Below the pieces are notes generated by a model. That model was not told the origin of the DNA. It was given only the letters and a program-made list of their open reading frames with translations, and did no database searches. A stretch of 64,000 bases of DNA from Maylandia zebra (Eukaryota; Chordata; Actinopteri; Cichliformes; Cichlidae): contig NC_135176.1 in assembly GCF_041146795.1 (NCBI RefSeq), positions 34,504,531 to 34,568,530 of the forward strand. Direction: 5' to 3'. The translations under genes were made by a program, and so were the position numbers. Shown here one piece after another: positions 24,931 through 36,965 of the stretch (position 1 is its first letter; each line of letters opens with the position of its first letter).

Positions 24931-25772
24931 CACATGCAGAGGACCTTCACCTCAGGATGGTGCTTGTTGGGAGAACGGGAGTTGGGAAGAGTGCATCAGG
25001 AAACACCATCTTGGGAAGAAAAGCCTTTAAATCTACATCCTCTTTTGCTTCAGTGACGTCAGAGTGTCAGAAGGAAACAGGAGAGGTGGAAGGACAGACG
25101 CTGGCTGTTGTCGATACTCCGGGCCTGTTTGACATCACCGTGTCTGAGTTGGAGGTGAAGGAACAGTTTGTTAGATGCATCTCCTTTGTTGCTCCTGGTC
25201 CTCATGTGTTCCTGATCGTCATCCAGATTGGCAGATTCACCAAAGAAGAACAAGAAACAGTGAAAATCCTTCAGGAGATATTTGGAAAAGAAGCAGCAGA
25301 TTATACTATGGTGCTGTTCACACATGGAGATGATGTGGACAATGAAGCTAACATAGACACATTAATAAATGGAAATCAGCGTCTGCACGGCTTCATCAGT
25401 CAGTGTGGTGGAGGATATCATGTTTTTAAGAACAGAAGTGAGGATGTCTCTCAGGTCAGGGAGCTGCTGGAGAAGATCAACACCATGGTTCAGAGCAACG
25501 GAGGAAAATGTTACACCAATGAGATGCTGCAGGAGGCTGAGAGAGCCGTCAGAGAAGAGACTGAACGTATTCAGAGAGAAGATACAGAGATGGTGGAAGA
25601 AGAAGAAGCAGGAGGTGCAGGAGGACAGGAAGAGAAAAAGAAGAAGTTCCTGAAGAGTGTGGGTATCGGAGCGGGTGCTGGAAGTGTGCTGGGTCCAGTG
25701 GGAGCAGCACTGGGAGCGGCAGTGGGAGCTGCTGTTGCAGCAGCGAAAGAGAAACAATGTGTCATATTGTGA
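24931..25772 (+). CDS. gimap: GIMAP B, main exon (AIG1-type GTPase)
   Basis: The acceptor TTCCACAG at 24,923-24,930 opens the exon. Joined to 19,759-19,777 it gives 861 nt, 286 aa. The frame is open upstream to a Met at 24,876, but those residues are intronic in the spliced model. Motifs: P-loop GRTGVGKS (20-27), VVDTPG, PGPHVFL, FTHGD, and KINTMVQSNGGKCYTNEML, then a long charged helix. Where the paralogues have EEEARRRAE(R/K)KNK, this copy has EEEEAGGAGGQEEKKKK, a local change that keeps the outer frame. The tail is Gly/Ala-rich (GIGAGAGSVLGPVGAALGAA) and ends CVIL, a CaaX-like motif with Leu last. Function as for the family: GTP-driven membrane-associated scaffold in immune cells. Poly(A) signal AATAAA at 25,960. 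Confidence 0.92.
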
Positions 25773-25959
25773 TATGAAAAGCAATTTTAATGTTATCATC
25801 ATCATTAGTTACTGATCATCTGCCCTGTAAGAAGTTATTTTCATTCACAACCATCAGTCGGTCATATTATGGATTAAAATTAGTTTATGGATAATTTGAC
25901 AGCTGTCAAACTGCACCTGACTCCCTGAATCAGTATCCAACACATTTTTGTTCCTGTGT

Positions 25960-25975
25960 AATAAAAATAAAATGT
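25960..25975 (+). terminator. Poly(A) signals of GIMAP B
   Basis: AATAAAAATAAAA lies ~190 bp after the stop codon at 25,772, a usual 3' UTR length. Confidence 0.55.
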
Positions 25976-27180
25976 TTCTTTGTAACTAAAAAGCTCCGTG
26001 AAATCCAGAGTGGATCTGTGGCAGGATGTCAGCTGTGCAACAAGCCCAGCTGTGAAATTTCCTCACAAATAAATATTTCACAGTCACCTGTTGAAGTCAT
26101 CACAACAAAGAGGAAGTGATTGGGACTGACAGCAACTCAGCCATGAAGTGGTTGGCCACGTAAATCAGCGAGCGGGGGCAGGTGAGGCGCAGAGTGAACG
26201 TAGGTCACCAGCTTTCTGCAGAGCCAATCACGACGGACCTCCAAACTTCAGATTAGCTTCATGGAATGAGTTTCCATGGTGACCAGAGCACTACATCCAA
26301 ACACCAAGCGTAGACCAAAACATTGGATGCAGTAGTCTTGCTGTAAACTGCCTAATGTACTTCTTAGTTGTGGTCACTTTCTAATTGGATCAAATTATTT
26401 GCTCTTGCTAACTTGACAAAAACATTCAAAAACGCATCATCAGTCCTCTAAGTCCATATTCTAATTTTTTAAATCTTCTTGGGTCCTCATCAGTGATGTT
26501 CAGTATTCAGATTGTTACACAAAGAAAAGTAAAGTAACATGCATTAGCTGCTACTTTTCCTAAAAATACTGCCGTATGTTACTTGCCTCATCTCTGGCTC
26601 CAGTGCCACACTCCAACACAAATCCCTACCCTAATGAGGACACACATACATTGTTACTTTTAACTTTTACATATCAACCCAAAGCAAAGATAAACACCAA
26701 TCCAAACAGACTTTAAAGTGGTCGCCACGGTGATTCTGGTGTAAAATAATGAGCATGTAGAAATGGAGGCTGCAGCCTGGCTGCTCGTCAGCCTGTTGAA
26801 GTTCAGTCCTGAAAGGCTGAATCGTACTGTGCCACCATATTCCTCCTCAATCAGCGGTGCGTGCAAGAAGGAAAACAATGCCTGTCCTTTGATTTTTTCC
26901 TTTTCTCTCTGTCTAGCATGCAGATAAATGAATAACCTTTGTAATTCAACTACAGTAGTATAACAGTCACTGTAATATAATTACTAGCTGGCTTATGGCC
27001 CTTTGTGCTGGGATCATGGTACTGGTCCCAGCACAAAGTAAAGGGTTGCTTCAGGTATAAAAATGCCTGTTGGCCAACTGGGTGCTGGTGGAAACTGTGC
27101 TACTGATGGCCAATGACAAAGGAAGAGGAAAGGGACAAGGTGTGTCCAAGACCACCTGTGTGAGCAGAAAACTTTTAATT
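25976..27180. other. Intergenic, no recognised gene; small perfect hairpin
   Basis: No coding region recognised. At 27,001-27,038 there is a perfect 13-bp inverted repeat (CTTTGTGCTGGGA / TCCCAGCACAAAG) with a 12-nt loop. The rest is unassigned. Confidence 0.45.
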
Positions 27181-27652
27181 TCAATTCTGGGTTAAACAGA
27201 GATTATATATGTACAGTGTGCTCGAGGGGGGTCCAGGGCTCCAGGGTCCGTGGGGGAAGAGGAGGGGCTCAAACAGGCTCTCACGCTTCCACACACTCGC
27301 TCGGAGGATTCTGAGGTGGGCAGGGACAGGTCCAGGAAAGATCTACGCACAGAAGCTTCAGTTAGTAACACACTCAGAACGACAACTCGCGGATTCTAGT
27401 TTTTAAGCTACAGGTTGACTGACGCAGATTGCTAAATGATCCAGCGATGAGTAGCAAAGTGCCTCTGTCTTAAGTAGGCTCAGGATTACTGGAGCTCAGC
27501 AGCAGGTGTGGAGATTGGACGCAGGTGCGTGGGCTAGGGGCGGGAGCCTGTAATCAGCTCCGCCCCGGCAGAGGAGAGAGAGAGAGCAAAAAACAAAACA
27601 AAACATTTTGCCTAACACAGGGTCAGCCGGCGGGTACGGGGACCATGACATA
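27181..27652 (-). repeat. LTR-like sequence, minus orientation
   Basis: The right edge CCCCGTACC..ACCATGACA, read in reverse, gives TGTCATGGTCCCCG, the start seen in the solo LTR at 3281. The segment is GC-rich compared with its flanks. The other edge and a TSD could not be placed. Confidence 0.4.
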
Positions 27653-28190
27653 TCCTTTCTCTTCCGAGTCTCTGTCAGTACTCTTGCTGCTCTTGCTAGG
27701 CAGGACACAACAGTTACAGGAGAGTGACTGTGTTTCCTGGTGACAGTGGTAGTCCAGTGATGAAATCCAAAGTGATGGGGAAAGGGGGGGAGGAGCCCAG
27801 ATAGAGGAGAGCTAGTGATCTTATTCTGAGCACAGACTGACAGGCAGACACAAATTCTTTGACATCTCTTATTAGTGTGGGCTAACAGGACAGAAGAAAA
27901 GACATGGAGCAACTTTGATCTGAGTGACAGGTGAATTTGGCAGTGCATGACCTGAACTGGACTGCAGATCAAACCTACAGATGGTTATGAGGTCTGTTAT
28001 CAGGGTCAGGCTCATCGCGCTGAGTGTGGAGCAGGGATTCAAGAGCTCATGCAGCATGGAGGTGGCAAAATTGTGGGCCTTCTGCGGGTTTGGAGGGAGA
28101 GAATTGCTGGCATAAGGCATCTGACTTCATGTTACTGAATCTGGGTCTGTAGGTGATGACAAAATAAAAAAATATTATTTAATTAGTCAA
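27653..28190. other. No recognised feature
   Basis: Unassigned intergenic sequence between an LTR-like segment and a LINE tail. Confidence 0.35.
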
Positions 28191-28193
28191 TTT

Positions 28194-28255
28194 ATCCATC
28201 CATCCATCCATCCATCCATCCATCCATCCATCCATCCATCCATCCATCCATCCAT
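28194..28255 (-). repeat. (ATGG)n tail of the adjacent LINE
   Basis: About 15 TCCA/TGGA tetranucleotides immediately 3' (minus strand) of the LINE ORF end. A microsatellite 3' tail is typical of some APE-type LINEs. Confidence 0.85.
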
Positions 28256-30690
28256 CTTCATCCGCTTTATCCGGGGCCGGGTCGTGGGGGCAGCAGCCTA
28301 AGCAAAGAGGCCCAGACCTCCCTCTCCCCAGCCACCTCCTCCAGCTTATCCGGGGGAACACCAAGGCGTTCCCAGGCCAGCCGAGAGATATAATCTCTCC
28401 AGCGTTTCCTGGGTCTGCCTCGGGGCCTCCTCCCGGTGGGACATGCCCGGAACACCTCACCCAGGAGGCGCCCAGGAGGCATCCTTGTCAGATGCCCGAA
28501 CCACCTCAGCTGGCTCCTTTCGATGTGGAGCAGCAGCGGCTCTACTCTGAGCCCCTCCCGGATGGCCGAACTTCTCACCCTATCTCTAAGGGAGAGGCCA
28601 GCCACCCTTCGGAGGAAGCTCATTTCTGCCGCTTGTATCCGCGATCTCGTTCTTTCGGTCACTACCCACAGCTCGTGGCCATAGGTGAGGGTAGGGACGT
28701 AGATCGACCGGTAAATTGAGAGCTTCGCTTTTACACTCAGCTCCCTCTTCACCACGACGGACCGGTGCAGCGTCTGCATTACCGCAGCTGCAGCCCCAAT
28801 CCATCTGTCGATCTCCGGCTCCCTTCTCCCATCACTCGCGAACAAGACCCCGAGATACTTGAACTCCTCCACTTGGGGCAGGAACTCATCCCCGACCCAG
28901 AGTGGGCACTCCACCCTTTTCCAGCTGAGAACCATGGCCTCAGATTTGGAGGTGCTGATCCTCATTCCCGCTGCTTCACACTCGGCTGCGAACCGTTCCA
29001 GTGCGAGCTGGAGGCCCCCACCCGATGAAGCCAACAGAACCACATCATCCGCAAAAATCAGAGATGAGATTCTGAGGCCACCAAAGCGAAAGCCCTCCGC
29101 CACTTGGCTGCGCCTACAAATCCTGTCCATAAAAATTATGAACAGAACCGGAGACAAAGGGCAGCCCTGGCGGAGCCCATCACCCACCGGGAACGAGTCC
29201 GACTTATTGCCGGCAATGCGAACCAAGCTCTTGCAACGGTTGTATAGGGATCGAATGGCCCGTAGCAATGGGCCAGACACCCCATACTCCCGCAACACCT
29301 CCCACAGGACACCCCGAGGGACACGGTCGAATGCCTTCTCCAAGTCCACAAAACACATGTAGACTGGTTGGGCAAACTCCCATGCACCCTCAAGTATCCT
29401 GGAGAGGATAAAGAGCTGGTCCAGTGTTCCGCGACCAGGACGAAAACTGCATTGCTCCTCCTGTATCCGAGGTTCGACTAGCGGACAAACTCTCCTTTCC
29501 AGCACCCTGGCATAGACTTTCCCAGGGAGGCTGAGGAGTGTGATCCCCCTGTAATTGGAACACACCCTCCGGTCCCCTTTCTTAAAGATGGGGACCACCA
29601 CCCTGGTCTGCCAGTCCACAGGTACTGCCCCTGATCTCCACGCAACATTGCAGAGGCATGTCAACCAGGACAGCCCTACAACGTCCAGAGCCTTCAGGAA
29701 CTCGGGGCGGACTTCATCAACACCAGGGGCTCTGCCACCAAGGAGTTGTTTAACTGCCTCAGTGACCTCGCCCCCGGAAATTGGCGGGTCATTCCCCTCA
29801 TCCCCAGACTCTGCTTCCTCCTCGGAAGACGTGTCAGTGGGATTAAGGAGGTCCTCGAAGTATTCCTTCTACCGCCTGACAATTTTCTCAGTCGACGTCA
29901 GCAGCGCTCCGCCAGCACTATACACAGTGCAGGTAGAGCACCGCTTTCCCCTCCTGAGACGCCTGACGGTTTGCCAGAATCTCTTCGAGGCAGTCCCAAA
30001 GTCTTTTTCCATGGCCTCTCCGAACTCCTCCCACACCCGAGTTTTTGCTTCAGCCACTGCTCTAGCCTCTAAGAAGGCTGGGTACTCCGAACTGCCACTT
30101 GGCGCATAAGCACAGATGACAGTCAGGACCCGTTCCCCGACCCTAAGGCGCAGGGAACAAACCCTCTCATCCACCGGGAAAAACCCCAACGTATCGGCAG
30201 CAAGCCGAGGGGATATTAGAATACCCACCCCAGCTCGCCGCCTCTCACCAGGGGCAACTCCAGACTGAGACAGAGTCCAGCCCCTCTCCAGGAGAATGGT
30301 TCCAGAGCCCAAGCCATGCATAGAGGTGAGCCCAACTATATCTAGCCGGTACCTCTCAACCTCGCGCACTAACTCAGGCTCCTTCCCCACCAGAGAGGTG
30401 ACATTCCATGTCCCTATTGCCAGTCTTGGCAGCCGGGGGTCAGTCCGCCAGGGCCTCCGCTCCTGGCCGCCACCCAGCACACAATTCACCCGACCCCTAT
30501 GGTGCCTCCTGCAGGTGGTGGGCCTTCGGGAGGATGGGCCCATGTCTCCTCTTAGGGCTGTGCCCGGCTGGGCCCCATGGACTAAGGCCCAGCCACCAGA
30601 GGCTCGTCCTCGGGCACCCTTCCCGGGCCTGGCTCCAGGGCTCTGCTGGGACTCCGTTGTATTATCACCAACTCCTCCTCTTTATGTTAT
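28256..30690 (-). mobile_element. APE-type non-LTR retrotransposon, nearly intact RT
   Basis: On the minus strand one frame runs from the Met at 30,543 to the stop at 28,267, broken by a single in-frame TAG at 29,869. The N-terminal part has the endonuclease start (IGTWNVTSL, then LLERGWTLSQSGVAPGERR, VICAYAPSGSSEYPAF). It jumps straight to EARAVAEAKTRVWEEF, so the middle of the endonuclease is deleted. The RT is complete in motif order: NYRGITLL, QCSFRPGRGT, FVDLEKAFDRVPR, GLRQGCPLSP, FADDVVLL, EEFKYLGVLF, and a C-terminal [13 protein letters not shown]. The 5' UTR is GC-rich to about 30,690 and an ATGG tail follows. RTE/Rex-like by wording, exact clade uncertain. A decayed relative is at 43.2-45.5 kb. 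Confidence 0.85.
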
Positions 30691-30801
30691 GCAACTTCCA
30701 AAATTTGACTTTAAATGTCCGTAATTTTAGCTTTAAGCTACAACTGTTTCCCGATTTGTGACCAAATCTTTCTCTTTAAAAACTATATAACTCGATTATA
30801 T

Positions 30802-31651
30802 CTATAATCCAGCTTTGAGATCCTCCCCAGACGCCTTAACGCCCACTCACATCCTGGGCCATCTGACCTCAGGAAATCACATGATAGGGTGGGGCCAGGT
30901 TTCACAATGAGCTCACCCAAAACTCTGGCTGATTGGGACCCACACCCAGTTTCACACCTTGGCTCAGGCGATTTCACACCTTGGCTCAACCTTCTCGGAT
31001 GAGAGGTGAAACGTCTTCAAGCAACTTAAAGAAGTCCAGACGCTTTTCTTTGCAAGCTCCTGAGACTTGTTGTTGTATTATTTTAGCATGTTCAAGAAAA
31101 ACAAACAAACAACCATCAGTTTTTAAACAATCTTTTCGTTTATTAAAGGGAAAGGTAATCCAAACGTACCTGGCCCTGTGTGAGAATGTGCTGCTGATTC
31201 TTCTTTCAAGTTCTCAGGGAAGACTAAGAAACTACAGTGAAAAATATGACATTTTCTGAAGAGTTCAGTTTCTCTGCCACACCCACGCCCGATTACTGCC
31301 AAACCTGCTGAAGCACAGGCCTGGTCGGGGTTACAGGAATGTTTCACAGGCTGTGGCACTCCAGAGAACCACAGTGAGAACCACAGTTATCCACACATGG
31401 AGGAAACAGTGCTGATAGTTTGTTTGACGGTCTGAAAAATGCTTGTCTGCTAAATATGAAAAATAAAATCAGGAAGGAGGAAAACCCTGTCTCACAGGTT
31501 CACTGCACAGAGTGTGTTTATGAAGTAATCACAGCAATACAGATGATAACATTATTTTTAAACACCTGAACACATTATATACCAACATTTATTGATATTT
31601 GCATCATTTAAGTGTAAATATTTATTATACTTTAAAGTTAAAGAAAATATT
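30802..31651. repeat. Inverted duplication, arm 1 (left part)
   Basis: This is the reverse complement of about 60,232-61,145. The shared 78-residue open frame (31,123-31,359 minus; 60,508-60,744 plus) differs at only a few residues. It contains Penelope-derived sequence (e.g. GATGAGAGGTGAAACGTCTT at about 30,998) also present in arm 2. Arm 1 lacks ~110 bp of that element present in arm 2. Confidence 0.85.
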
Positions 31652-31845
31652 TGTTGTATTGCTGATAATGTTTGCACTCCGTGCTTACTGTCCCTTGTGG
31701 TCCACCGTAGTGGCAACGGGGAGTGTTTGTTTTCACGAAAGTGGGTGTGTTTTATGTTGAACTGAACGAGCGGCAATAAAGATAATGGTGGCTCACGAAG
31801 CAGATTACGAACACGTTATTCATAAGTTTGAGACAGAATATTACA
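31652..31845 (+). repeat. 5' LTR of the Ty3/Gypsy element
   Basis: 194 bp, TGTTGTATTGC...AGAATATTACA. It contains GCAATAAAGATAA near 31,773, a poly(A)-signal-like word. Confidence 0.95.
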
Positions 31846-31889
31846 TGGTGTCAGAGTAAATCGAACTAAACGCCCACTGACAGAGCGAA

Positions 31890-34800
31890 ATGGATTCGTC
31901 GGGAGTTCCTGCACCACGGATGGACTGGGATTCAGCCAATCTTCCCGATGCCTGGCGGAGGTTTGTACAACATGTGAAGCTAATGTTTAGCGGCCCGCTA
32001 AGCGGCAAGCCCGAGGAGACCCAGTGCAGCTATCTTCTTCTGTGGGTAGGAGAAAGAGGCAGGGACATTTATAACACATGGCAGCTGTCTGATGAAGAAG
32101 CTAAAAAGCTGACCACATATCTCGACAGGTTTGAACAGTACCTCATGCCGAAAACAAACACCATTTTCGCCAGATACAAGTTTAATGAAAGACTCCAAGG
32201 TGAAGGGGAGTCATTTGAGCACTTTGTGACCGAGTTAAAGTTACTCGTCAAGCAGTGTGGCTACGTTAACAGTGATGAAATGGTCCGAGACAGGATTGTC
32301 TTCGCAACCAGTTTCCCACAAGTCAGAGAAAAGCTGCTGAGCCAAGGGTCAGATTTGACTCTAGAAAAAGCCATAGACATTGCACGCTCCTATGAGATCG
32401 CACGAGAGCAATTGAAAGCCATGGTTGACCCACACACGAGCCTGCAGGGAGCAGCGCCCGCGCATGCAGTATCCGCTAAGCGCCAGAGTACGCAGCAAAA
32501 AGATAGGAGGGCACCTCATTATAATAAGATGGGAAAAGTGTGTGGAAGATGTGCACGAGCACACAGCCAGAAGGAGGAGTGTCCTGCAAAAGGGAAGAGG
32601 TGCAAAAAGTGCAATAAAATGAACCACTTTGCCAAAGCATGCCGTTCACAAGCACCACACCAACCCAACCCAGTGTACTCTATTAACCCTGACACTCCAA
32701 GCGATGAAGCGGAGCTATTCATAGATTCCATAACAAAGTGCAACGAAGGGGAGGCCGATGAACAGGCTTACGCTGACGTAGAAGTAGGCTCACTGCATCA
32801 CACCGTGAGTTTTAAGCTTGACACAGGAGCCACTGCTAACGTCATCCCTGCACGATTGTTTAAGAAGTGTTTTAAGCAGGTTAGCTTGGCACCGCCCACA
32901 CGCACACTATCTGGCTATGGAGGAGAAAAACTCAACATCAAAGGCACATGCCAGTTGAAGTGCAGGTGGAAAGGCATTCACAAGATGCTGACATTTGACA
33001 TAGTAGACACTGCAGCACCCCCCATCTTAGGGTTGAGAGCATGCCTGGATCTAAACCTAGTCAAGCTGGTCATGTCAGTACAGATCACAAACGTCATGGA
33101 GGAGTTTGCCGATGTGTTCGAGGGCATAGGGAAATTCCCAGGAGAATGCGACTTACACATTGACCCAGACGCCATGCCCGTTGTGTGCCCCCCCCGGAGG
33201 ATCCCTTTCACACTGCGGGAACGACTGAAACGGGAGTTGGATGACATGGAGAAAAACGGCATAATCATCAAAGTAAAAGAACCCACAGAATGGGTAAACG
33301 GACTGGTGGTCGCAGAGAAGCGTACTGGGAAGCTCAGAGTATGCCTCGATCCTCGCGAATTAAACAAAGCCATCAAAAGACCTCATTACCCGCTTCCAAC
33401 ATTGGATGACATCACACCAAAGCTGGCAGGAGCACAGTACTTCAGTGTCATGGATGCTCGCTCAGGCTATTGGGCCATCCAACTAACCACCAAGTCATCG
33501 CTCCTCACCACCTTCAACACGACCTTTGGCAGGTACCGTTTTCTGCGCCTTCCTTTTGGGATAATATCAGCAAAAGGAAAATCAAAGGAAAATCGATGAG
33601 ACGTATGAAGGGCTCAATGGAGTGGCAGCCATCGTGGATGACATCCTCGTGTTTGGCAGGACAAAGGAGGAACACGACGAGAACCTCCGTGCCATGCTTG
33701 AGCGCACACGGGAGCGAGGAGTACGTCTCAATCCAGAGAAATGTGTCATAGGCGCCACAGAAGTGAGCTACTTTGGACACAAACTCACCCGGGAGGGCAT
33801 CCAGCCAGACCCAAAGAAACTGCAGGCCATAAAGGACATGCCACCTCCTGAGAATAAGAATGAGCTTGAGACAATCCTTGGAATGGCGAACTACCTGTCC
33901 AGATTCGCACCACGACTATCAGAGGTGAACGCACCGCTGCGTCAGCTGCTCAAACAAGACTCAGAGTTCATCTGGGATCAGACCCACGACAGAGTCTTCC
34001 AGCAAATGAAAGATCTCATAACCAGAGAACCAGGCCCCATACTGGCATACTACGACACGACCAAGGAGCTACGGCTACAGGTAGATGCATCAAAGTATGG
34101 TTTGGGAGCTGTGTTGATGCAGGACGGACACCCAATAGCATATGCTTCAAAGACACTGACCCCAACAGAAGTCAACTATGCACAGATCGAATAAGAGCTC
34201 TTTGCAGTGCTGTTTGGATGCAAGCGTTTCCACACCTACATATACAGCAGGAGAGTCATTGTCGAGTCGGACCACAAGCCGTTGGAGCACATACTGAAGA
34301 AACCAATCTCTGTAGCCCCTGCTCGTCTGCAGCGCATGCTGTTACAGCTGCAGAGATACGACATAGAGATTGTGCACCGGCCCGGAAAAGACATACCTGT
34401 GGCTGACACACTGTCCAGGAAACCATTGCCCGACCAAGACAGCACGCTGAGTGAAGGCATGGAGGACCAGATCCACTCGGTGATAAACAGCCTCCCAGTA
34501 AGTGACAAAAAACTCTCAGAGATACAGGCTGCAACAGGATGCGACCCGCAGCTCACCCTGCTGAAGCAAACTGTGCAGGATGGCTGGCCTGAGGACAGAA
34601 AAAAATGCCCCAAAACCCTTTTGGACTTCTGGACTTTCAGAGATGAAATTTCACACTCCCATGGCATCATCTTCAAAGGTGACAAAATTATAGTGCCAAC
34701 AGCCCTAAGAAACAACATGCTGGAGAGAATCCACACTGGGCACATGGGGATTGAGAGGAGTAAGCAGAGAGCAAGGGACGCCCTCTTCTGGCCAGGCATG

Positions 34801-35808
34801 GGCAAGGACATAGCTGCCACGGTGGAAAACTGTTCCATATGTCAGGAGAGGCGCGTGGCGAATTCCAAAGAACCTCTCATCCCACACCAGATCCCTGAGA
34901 GACCATGGCAGGCAGTGGCCTCAGATCTCTTCACATGGCGTGGACGGGACTACTTGGTAGTTGTGGACTACTACAGCCGCTACTTTGAGGTCGAAAGGCT
35001 ATTCTCTACCACTGCAGGGTCCGTCATCAAAAAGCTCAAGGCCATATTCGCCAGACATGGTATACCAGAGAAGCTTATCTCAGATAACGGCCCACAATAC
35101 AGCTCTCGAGAGTTCAAGGATTTTGCAGTCACATGGGACTTTGTCCACACGACCTCAAGTCCTTTGTACCCGCAAAGCAACGGCCTCGCCGAAAGAACAG
35201 TCAAAACGGCCAAATCAGTTCTGGATAAAGCTCATGCTCAGGGAGTAGATCCCTACCTGTCCCTATTGGAGCAAAGGAACACGCCAGTCGACAGCTTCAG
35301 GTCACCCGCGCAGCTCCTCATGAGTCGACGTCTACGCTCAGTGCTTCCTGTTACCGGATGCCACCTGGTACCTCGCATCATAAGCCCGACGGTTGTGCAA
35401 AAAACACGGATGGAAAGACAAGAGCATCAGAGGCGTTACTACAATCGCAGCGCCACACCACTACCGAGGCTGCAGCAGGGGGACCACATTCGCTTTCAGC
35501 ACGAGTCCGGAGCCTGGAAACCGGCTGTCATCATCCGACCTGCAGAGACTGCCCGCTCTTTCGTGATCCGCACTGGCGAGGGACAGACTATACGGCGTAA
35601 CCGACGGCACCTGAGAGGCGCCAAGGCATCACCGGCACCTTCAGCACCAACATCCGATCTGGTCACCCAGCCAGATAGTGCAGCTCAGCAACAAGCAGAG
35701 CCCCTGTCGCCATCTAGAGACACTAAAACGCCAACCATGGACACTAGCCCTGCACTGACCACCAGATCAGGACGAGTGGTCAAACCGAGGGTTATTCTTG
35801 ACCTGTGA
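31890..35808 (+). pseudogene. Ty3/Gypsy gag-pol, disrupted by a frameshift and a stop
   Basis: Gag starts at the Met at 31,890 (MDSSGVPAP) and carries a CCHC knuckle CKKCNKMNHFAKAC near residues 237-250. Protease has DTGA near residue 311. Reverse transcriptase has RVCLDPRELNKAI, then a small indel around 33,560-33,590 between the PFG motif and the catalytic VDD block; the frame changes there. RNase H begins in the second frame and meets an in-frame TAA at 34,192-34,194. The last open stretch (34,207-35,808) has the integrase HHCC finger (HTGHMG...CSICQE), the DDE core (SDLFTW, ISDNGPQYS, GLAERTVK) and a C-terminal tail. Pol order PR-RT-RH-IN identifies the Ty3/Gypsy group. The element is young by LTR identity yet not autonomous in this copy. 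Confidence 0.92.
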
Positions 35809-36056
35809 TTGTAAAGGGTGTAGGCGGATCGCTGCCCTAAAAAAAAAAAAAAAAAAAAAATGGAAACATGTCAAATGTCCATGTACTAATGAGTGCATAT
35901 CCCGCATCGCATTGTTGGTGTTAGTTTTATGCCCCAGTAATTTTACACATGGCAGTGTTGAAAAACTGTTCCTTATCCTCATGTTCAGGATGTTCTATTT
36001 TGAAATGTATACCAGCTGTGTCACTGGCGGACATTTAAAAAAAAAAAAAAGGGAGA

Positions 36057-36250
36057 TGTTGTATTGCTTATAATGTTTGCACTCCGTGCTTACTGTCCCT
36101 TGTGGTCCACCGTAGTGGCAACGGGGAGTGTTTGTTTTCACGAAAGTGGGTGTGTTTTATGTTGAACTGAACGAGCGGCAATAAAGATAATGGTGGCTCA
36201 CGAAGCAGATTACGAACACGTTATTCATAAGTTTGAGACAGAACATTACA
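36057..36250 (+). repeat. 3' LTR of the Ty3/Gypsy element
   Basis: 194 bp, TGTTGTATTGC...AGAACATTACA, two mismatches to the 5' LTR. An A-run and GGGAGA at 36,037-36,056 form the polypurine tract. Confidence 0.95.
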
Positions 36251-36787
36251 ATATTGTTTTCAAACTTTGCATTTGTGAACAGTATTTTATTTTTAATCAG
36301 TTTGTGACTGGAGACCATGTCAGAACCTCCGAGCTCGTCCTGAGCAAAGCTGCTGCTAATCCAACCTGCTCTCTAAGGTCTGGGCATGTCCGACTGGGAG
36401 GAGGTCATGGAAGGTCATCTCAGCTAGCTTGGGGATGCTGCAGCTTTTCCTCCAGACCATCAGGAGGATGTAGGTGGGATAGAGAGGTGTGGCAGTCTCT
36501 GTACAGACCAGACTCTGTCCCTGAGACCTGGGCCAGCATGAGTCAGATGGATCAAAGGTTTGTGTTAAATATAGAAAATTCAGGAAAATGTTTTATTTAA
36601 GCAATGGAGGAAAAAGCTCGTTACCCAGGAACCAAAGATGTTCAGGAGATCTGTGTGTATACAGGCTCATGTTATACAGCTCTTAGATGACGTATTACAC
36701 AATATGATAAATTACCGTGGACTAACAGTTCTTGTGTGCGCCATTAATGACCAATAATTATCAAAATGTGATCAAACGTTCTTTATT

Positions 36788-36965
36788 TTATTGTGTGGCA
36801 CATTTTTTCTCCTTTGCTGCTACGACTGCTGCTCCCACTGCTGCTCCCACTGCTGCTCCCAGTGCTGCTCCCAGTGGCCCTAAAATGCTCCCGAGGCCCG
36901 CTCCTATCCCAGCAGCCCTCAGGATCTTGTTCTTCGTCTGTACCCGTCCTCTCGTTTCTCCTTCT
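36788..36965 (-). pseudogene. GIMAP 3'-end fragment
   Basis: On the minus strand this encodes only the C-terminal end of a GIMAP: KNKILRAAGIGAGLGSIL, the Gly/Ala-rich segment and the final CATQ, then TAA. It matches the end of GIMAP D except for an extra AAVG unit in the Ala/Gly repeat. The GTPase domain is absent. It is a by-product of the inverted duplication. Confidence 0.88.

Larger units (their letters stand above)
31652..36250 (+). mobile_element. Ty3/Gypsy LTR retrotransposon, recent insertion
   Basis: A 4.6-kb element bounded by 194-bp LTRs (31,652-31,845 and 36,057-36,250) that differ at only two positions. The 5-bp TSD ATATT is at 31,647-31,651 and 36,251-36,255. A primer-binding-site position follows the left LTR (TGGTGTCAGAGT at 31,846), and an A-rich polypurine tract ending GGGAGA abuts the right LTR. 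Arm 2 of the inverted duplication (near 60,231) carries the uninterrupted target with one ATATT, which confirms the boundaries and shows insertion after the duplication. It encodes one gag-pol frame, now broken. Confidence 0.95.

Noticed and set aside
31123..31359. 78-codon frame conserved with 60,508-60,744
   Set aside because: Also within the inverted duplication arms; conservation reflects the copy's age, not coding constraint.
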